A DNA stretch of 64,000 bases from Helicostylum pulchrum (Eukaryota; Mucoromycota; Mucoromycetes; Mucorales; Mucoraceae): positions 496,001 through 560,000 of the forward strand of contig JAIXMO010000007.1 in assembly GCA_025677825.1 (NCBI GenBank), written 5' to 3'. The notes under the pieces were generated by a model. It worked only from the letters and a program-made list of their open reading frames with translations. It did no database searches and was not told the origin of the DNA. A program made the position numbers and the translations under genes. Below, piece by piece: positions 59,870 to 64,000 of the stretch (positions are counted from its first letter, which is position 1; every line of letters starts with the position of its first letter).

Positions 59870-59877
59870 TATAAATA
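59870..59877 (+). promoter_or_regulatory. TATA box of YOP1
   Basis: TATAAATA lies 72 bp before the YOP1 ATG in a pyrimidine-rich promoter. Confidence 0.5.
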
Positions 59878-59941
59878 TATATAGATTTTTCTTGGCTATT
59901 TCTTTTCTCTTTTCTTTTTCTTTTTTAAAAAAATAAACATT

Positions 59942-60669
59942 ATGACTACAGCTAGTCCTTATAGTGCAGAAGGTGTTCAAACCAAGGTAAAGGAAGTTCT
60001 TGCCCGTCTTGATGTTGAGTTATCTCAGTTCAAGTACGCTCAAGAGTTTGAACGTAGAACTGGTGTTCCCAAGAGCTATGTTGCTCTTGGTGCTGCTGGT
60101 ATTGCTTTTTTGATGATTTTCTTCAACTTGGCTGGACAACTCTTGACTAACGGTATCTCATGGCTCTATCCTGGTAAGTTGTTTGTATAGCATACAAAAA
60201 GGTAAATAGGTAAATATTAACATGCACGGTTACAAATATTTAGCCTACGCTTCTTTCAAGGCTATTGAATCTCCCAGCAAAGAAGATGATAAGCAATGGT
60301 TAACTTATTGGACTGTTGTTGGTTTTGTTCAAATGATTGAATACTTTTCCGATATTCTCCTTTACTGGTTCCCCTTCTATTACCTCTTCAAGACTTTATT
60401 CATCCTCTACCTCGCTTTACCTCAATTCAGAGTAAGTTTTTTTATTTTATTTTATTTTAAAAAAGTGATACCCCCCAAATGTTACGTGAAAAAAAGTTTA
60501 TTTATTGTGTTTACTACTATAATAGGGTGCCGAACTTATTTACACCCGTTTCTTACGTGTCTATCTCCTTGGTGCTCAAAAGGATATTGATGCTCAAGCT
60601 GACAAGTTCAAGGCCAAGTTCGATAGTGCCACCACCCAGCTCGCTTCTGCTGCCACCAAGAGCGATTAA
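59942..60669 (+). CDS. YOP1: ER-shaping protein Yop1 (REEP/DP1 family)
   Basis: TB2/DP1/HVA22 family protein that bends tubular endoplasmic reticulum membranes. Three exons: [20 protein letters not shown]..., [20 protein letters not shown] with a first hydrophobic hairpin, ending WLYP; then [40 protein letters not shown] and [20 protein letters not shown], the most conserved family block; then [20 protein letters not shown] and an amphipathic tail ending ATKSD. About 170 residues with two membrane hairpins, as usual. Intron edges are in frame. Codon use resembles that of well expressed genes. Confidence 0.95.
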
Positions 60670-62261
60670 AAACAAATAAAAAATATCCCAAATAAAATAA
60701 ATCATACTTTATTTAAAACGAACCATCACATGTTAGCATACTGGCATTAAAAACTTCTTTTTTCTTTGGGAATCCGAACCTCCGATGTCCCTACTGTGGC
60801 TTAAATGCATCTGTTTTTCCAGCGAAAAAATAAAAAAAAAGGAACCCGTTTTCTATTACTTACGCACAGTAGCTGCTCTAAGAATAACCCTATCCGTTTG
60901 TACGGACCTAAAAGAAAATAAAGGCGCTAGAAAAACGCAGAATAAACTTACTGATGATGTATATAGAACGAACAAAGCAACATATTTAACGTGTTATTTA
61001 AGGCCTACGTTATTACAAGTACTTAAACCTTGTAGTTTCTCGAAATTTTTATGGTAAGTGATGTAAGAAATGTACTGAGTTTTTTGATTGCGTGCGAAGC
61101 ATCATTAAACCGTAAAAATTAAATAAATAAAATCAGCTACTGCAACAAAAATTGATGGTATCATAGTTCATGGTATCATTGATGAAAAATTCAACTTGGA
61201 AGTTACAATAATTGACGTGTACGGACCTAACTGGAAGGTGTATACTACGGACAAAAAGTCCGTATATGACGTTGAAGGTAATACATTCATTGTTTCCAAA
61301 AGGGAATTAAAAATTTATTGCTAATACATCAGTTGCCAGATATTATTTCTTCATAGTAAATATTCATTATATCTACAGTTTATGCCAACCAAGAGATGGA
61401 TCGTATATTTTTAGCTTGGAATTTATGCTTAAACTTTATCACCTTAAAGTTATTATTATAAATAAAAACAATCCTTCTAAAGTATGATAGTACATACTTT
61501 TAATCCTAATATTTATACAAAAGACAAGTAACTCGCCTTTTGGGCATTAGAACGACTGTATTTTTGGATTTAGTTATTTTACACATCAAGGTTGTACACA
61601 ATTGCTTTTTTAATTGCAGGTGCCACATCCCTGCGAGCCCCACAAAAAAAAAGGGCTCATAAACAATAAGGAAATAGAAAGAGAAGAAAAAAAAATCGTA
61701 TGGAACAGCATGTAATAGCGAATTATTCTTATAAATAAGGCAGTTTTTCTCTTTATCAATTGACAAACATAGACTCATTAAAACTCTAATACGAAACAGC
61801 ATAAAGCAAGTACTGACCTTTTTTACCGCATATCAACTACAACGATACTTAATAAGGATAATTACTTGGATACAGCTGTTCATGCGTTGATTCCCGCTCG
61901 CTCAAGTAAAACGTACAGATTTTATATATTTGTTCAGATTCAAGTTTTTGAAGGCAAAACCTGTCATGACAACATCTACTTTTTCTGGATTATGAGCACT
62001 TTACTCAAAAATTAACTGTTGTGTACGCCATATAATTATTTATTATCAAAGGTATAACAGCGCTTTATTACTACATAAATGAGTGTTGTAAATATTTACA
62101 ACTATTTAAAAGCAATTGATGAACGTAACTTTTTTGGTTTCTTTACATTCAAAATATTACGAGTATTTTGTTGAATAGACATTCTCTTCCTTGATTCCTT
62201 GTGAATGTCATTTGCCAAGACACAGTTTTCTTGACCCAGATGAGCTATTTATAGTCTGTGT
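60670..62261. other. Region with fragments of an unassigned gene
   Basis: Two protein-like pieces on the plus strand, at about 60840-61054 (NKLTDDVYRTNKATYLTCYL, then RPTLLQVLKPCSFSKFLW) and 61137-61323 (ATATKIDGIIVHGIIDEKFN, then LEVTIIDVYGPNWKVYTTD), may be parts of one decayed gene. I could not join them in frame and do not recognise the family. The rest is AT rich. Confidence 0.35.
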
Positions 62262-62352
62262 CCTTGTCCACATTGACCATTTTTCCTATTAGCCAACGAA
62301 AAGACTTTATTTATTTGGCTTTGTCTTTCTATGGCTGTTCTCAAAGCAATCA
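62262..62352. repeat. Dispersed repeat, copy of the 54.7 kb block
   Basis: CCTTGTCCACATTG... through CCTATTAGCCAACG... and TTGTCTTTCTATGGCTGTTCTCAA matches the tandem block at 54734-54869 with a few changes. Its place just before the Harbinger-like open frame suggests an element end. Confidence 0.65.
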
Positions 62353-62520
62353 TATTCTTAATTAGGAATACTCTATGACATCAGGATTTAATTTTTGTCT
62401 GATTGCTATCCTCCATTCCACTTCACCACACAAAAAATGAGGGTCCATTCCACCAGCAACTTTATAAAATGCATATTTTTTTCTTTATTTTTCTTCTCGT
62501 TTACTTTATTTTTATTTGAA

Positions 62521-63290
62521 ATGTCTACATACGCAGAATTATTCTTGCAACAGCTTGCTATCACTTACGAAGATTCAATGCTTTTAACGAACACATGTTC
62601 TGCAGCCGTTTATTCTTACTTCACTGAAAATGAACTCGAAAGTAACTTGAACCGAGAAGCGTTTCTTTATTACTATTCTGGTATTTTTGACGTACCTTCT
62701 TTCTTTGACGCATTGCCTTTCATGATAGTTGGTACACGATCAACTCGTGCTATCCCATCAACAGGAAATGTATCATTCAGCAAGCTTAAATACTGGACGA
62801 TTACTCACCCATTTCTTCTAAACGATGACAATCCGCATACGAGTTTTCGTGCGATGTACCGAATGAATCTTGCCAGTTTTGAAAGACTGGTTAATGACCT
62901 CAGCCAGCATCCAGCTTTTGATTTGAGAGCGCACAATAGCATACCAGTGTATATACAAATCTCTTGTGCTATCTGGCGGTTAGCTAGCTGTCATCTCGGA
63001 TACAGAATGTGTAACGCTGGTCTGGGTGTATCCCATAGAAGTTACATCAACTTTTTCCGTAGAACCCTAATTGCAATCGAAGGAGTCTATGGAGACAACA
63101 TTAGTTGGCCTGTCGATCAAGAAAGGGTTCAGGCTATACATACAGGCTTTGAATGGCCACTAGGTCCGGAATAAGGGTCGCTCCGTCGTTTGCCTAATGT
63201 TATTGGTGCACTCGATGGTAAAAATGTGATCATTGAATCACCAAGGGTTCATCCGGAACATTGGCGTGATAGAAAAGGACGTTGGTGAAA
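62521..63290 (+). pseudogene. PIF/Harbinger-type transposase, truncated
   Basis: DDE transposase of the PIF/Harbinger (DDE_Tnp_4) type. The frame from ATG 62521 (an in-frame upstream ATG at 62395 is possible) reads MSTYAELFLQQLAITYED..., MYRMNLASFERLVNDLSQHP, IPVYIQISCAIWRLASCHLG, VSHRSYINFFRRTLIAIEGV and SWPVDQERVQAIHTGFEWPL. A TAA at 63172-63174 interrupts it. The same frame then continues with LPNVIGALDGKNVIIESPRV (first catalytic Asp in GALDG) and HPEHWRDRKGRW, and stops at about 63288. The remaining two catalytic acids are missing because sequence of another element follows at about 63295. The order FxRL..IPVxxQ..WRLA..GALDG is typical of the family. Confidence 0.82.
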
Positions 63291-63299
63291 CATAAATTT

Positions 63300-63835
63300 T
63301 ATCAACTGATAGATTGAAGTAATCTGATTCTTGTATCCTTATCTTCATTTCCATACGACTTTCTTACGTAACCAATTACTTCGTATCCATTTGACTTGAG
63401 GTTATTAACGTATTGTTGGTATTTAGGTATGTCTTCCCTGATTCCGTTTGCAATATCATCTAAAATAACTTTGAGTGATTGGAATTCTAGAATAATCCTA
63501 GAAGTTCTGACTTACTCATAAATTCATCTTTAACCACATATAGCCTGCGATATCGGATTCTCTCCATATCATTGTTTTTTAGTGACTTTCTTGAGGACTC
63601 CACTTGCATGAATGGGAATTTACTCTTTGAGCACCATGACGTGAATGAGTTGATCGTTTTACCGTCAAATTTATCTGTATATTTCCACAATAGAGAGAGA
63701 ATGTCTTTCATTGTAACATCTCTCTGCTCATATACTTCTTCATTATACGGATCAAATGGTACATACAGTTCGTTTAAAAGCCGAACTATTTGAGTGTCAG
63801 AGGCTATTTATTTTTAAAGAGAAGTTTAGATAGCT
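63300..63835 (-). pseudogene. Serine-recombinase-like relic
   Basis: The minus strand reads ASDTQIVRLLNELYVPFDPY, EQRDVTMKDILSLLWKYTDK, FDGKTINSFTSWCSKSKFPF, a TAG near 63493, then after a one-base frame change KVILDDIANGIREDIPKYQQ, SNGYEVIGYVRKSYGNEDKD and TRIRLLQSIS before two stops; KIYVSP follows in another frame. The YVRKS motif fits the Y-x-R-x-S nucleophile motif of serine recombinases, and the RIRLLQS context is familiar from a Mucoromycota resolvase-like family. It is broken at the Harbinger junction and near the stop. Family assignment is from motif memory. Confidence 0.5.
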
Positions 63836-64000
63836 TTTCTCTCAAATACATTTGCTTAAAACAATTTTTTTAATTATACTTACTAAGCTTTATATTTTCA
63901 TTTACTGATTTTTTTCCCCAACTTTAGAGCATTACTTGAATACATATGGTAAGTAAACTGATTCGCGTTTATCCTAAGGATTGGCAAAAGAATCGGCTGA
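63836..64000. other. Right edge of the window
   Basis: AT-rich sequence with a possible GTAAGT splice donor near 63951; any gene here continues beyond the window. Nothing can be assigned. Confidence 0.3.

Overview
The window looks like a nuclear contig from an early-diverging filamentous fungus, most likely Mucoromycota (Mucorales type). The reasons are the AT-rich DNA, the very frequent poly-T/poly-A runs, genes split by many 45-90 bp GT..AG introns, and protein families typical of that group. Fifteen protein-coding genes look intact. All names come from reading the translated sequence; no database search was run.

Layout. 1-2.5 kb has no recognisable gene. 2.5-15.3 kb is a dense housekeeping block: NUP155/NUP170 nucleoporin (-), ADE4 amidophosphoribosyltransferase (-), a tail-to-tail pair of small Nudix proteins (+ and -), EMG1/NEP1 rRNA methyltransferase (-) and an RS-rich FHA protein of the SNIP1/Pml1 type (-). 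17.2-20.3 kb holds a large ENA/ACU-like alkali-cation P-type ATPase (+). A 332 bp foldback MITE lies at 21.9-22.2 kb. 22.4-31.4 kb carries a raffinose synthase-type GH36 protein (-), an F-box/LRR protein with 54 consecutive glutamines (+), COX12/COX6B (-) and an MFS sugar transporter (-).

32.9-41 kb is a transposon graveyard: a decayed Crypton/Ndc10-like tyrosine recombinase, two GCR1_C-like domain fragments, a palindromic element and Tc1/mariner transposase fragments. 41.3-47.1 kb has an RRM/zinc-knuckle/RGG-type RNA-binding protein (-), a ZIP zinc transporter (+) and a Gin4/Hsl1/BRSK-like kinase (+). An apparent SMCR8 orthologue (DENN family, -) follows at 50.3-53.4 kb. 53.9-58.6 kb holds transposase debris and a delta-12 fatty acid desaturase pseudogene with two frameshifts and a damaged third His box. 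Intact ATP23 and YOP1 follow (59.0-60.7 kb), and the right end is again transposon debris (PIF/Harbinger transposase with an in-frame stop, serine-recombinase-like relic).

The genes are independent eukaryotic units, not an operon. Points of most interest are the recombinase/GCR1_C relic cluster, the adjacent Nudix pair with changed catalytic glutamates, the SMCR8 orthologue, the foldback MITE beside a Harbinger relic in the same window, and the desaturase pseudogene.
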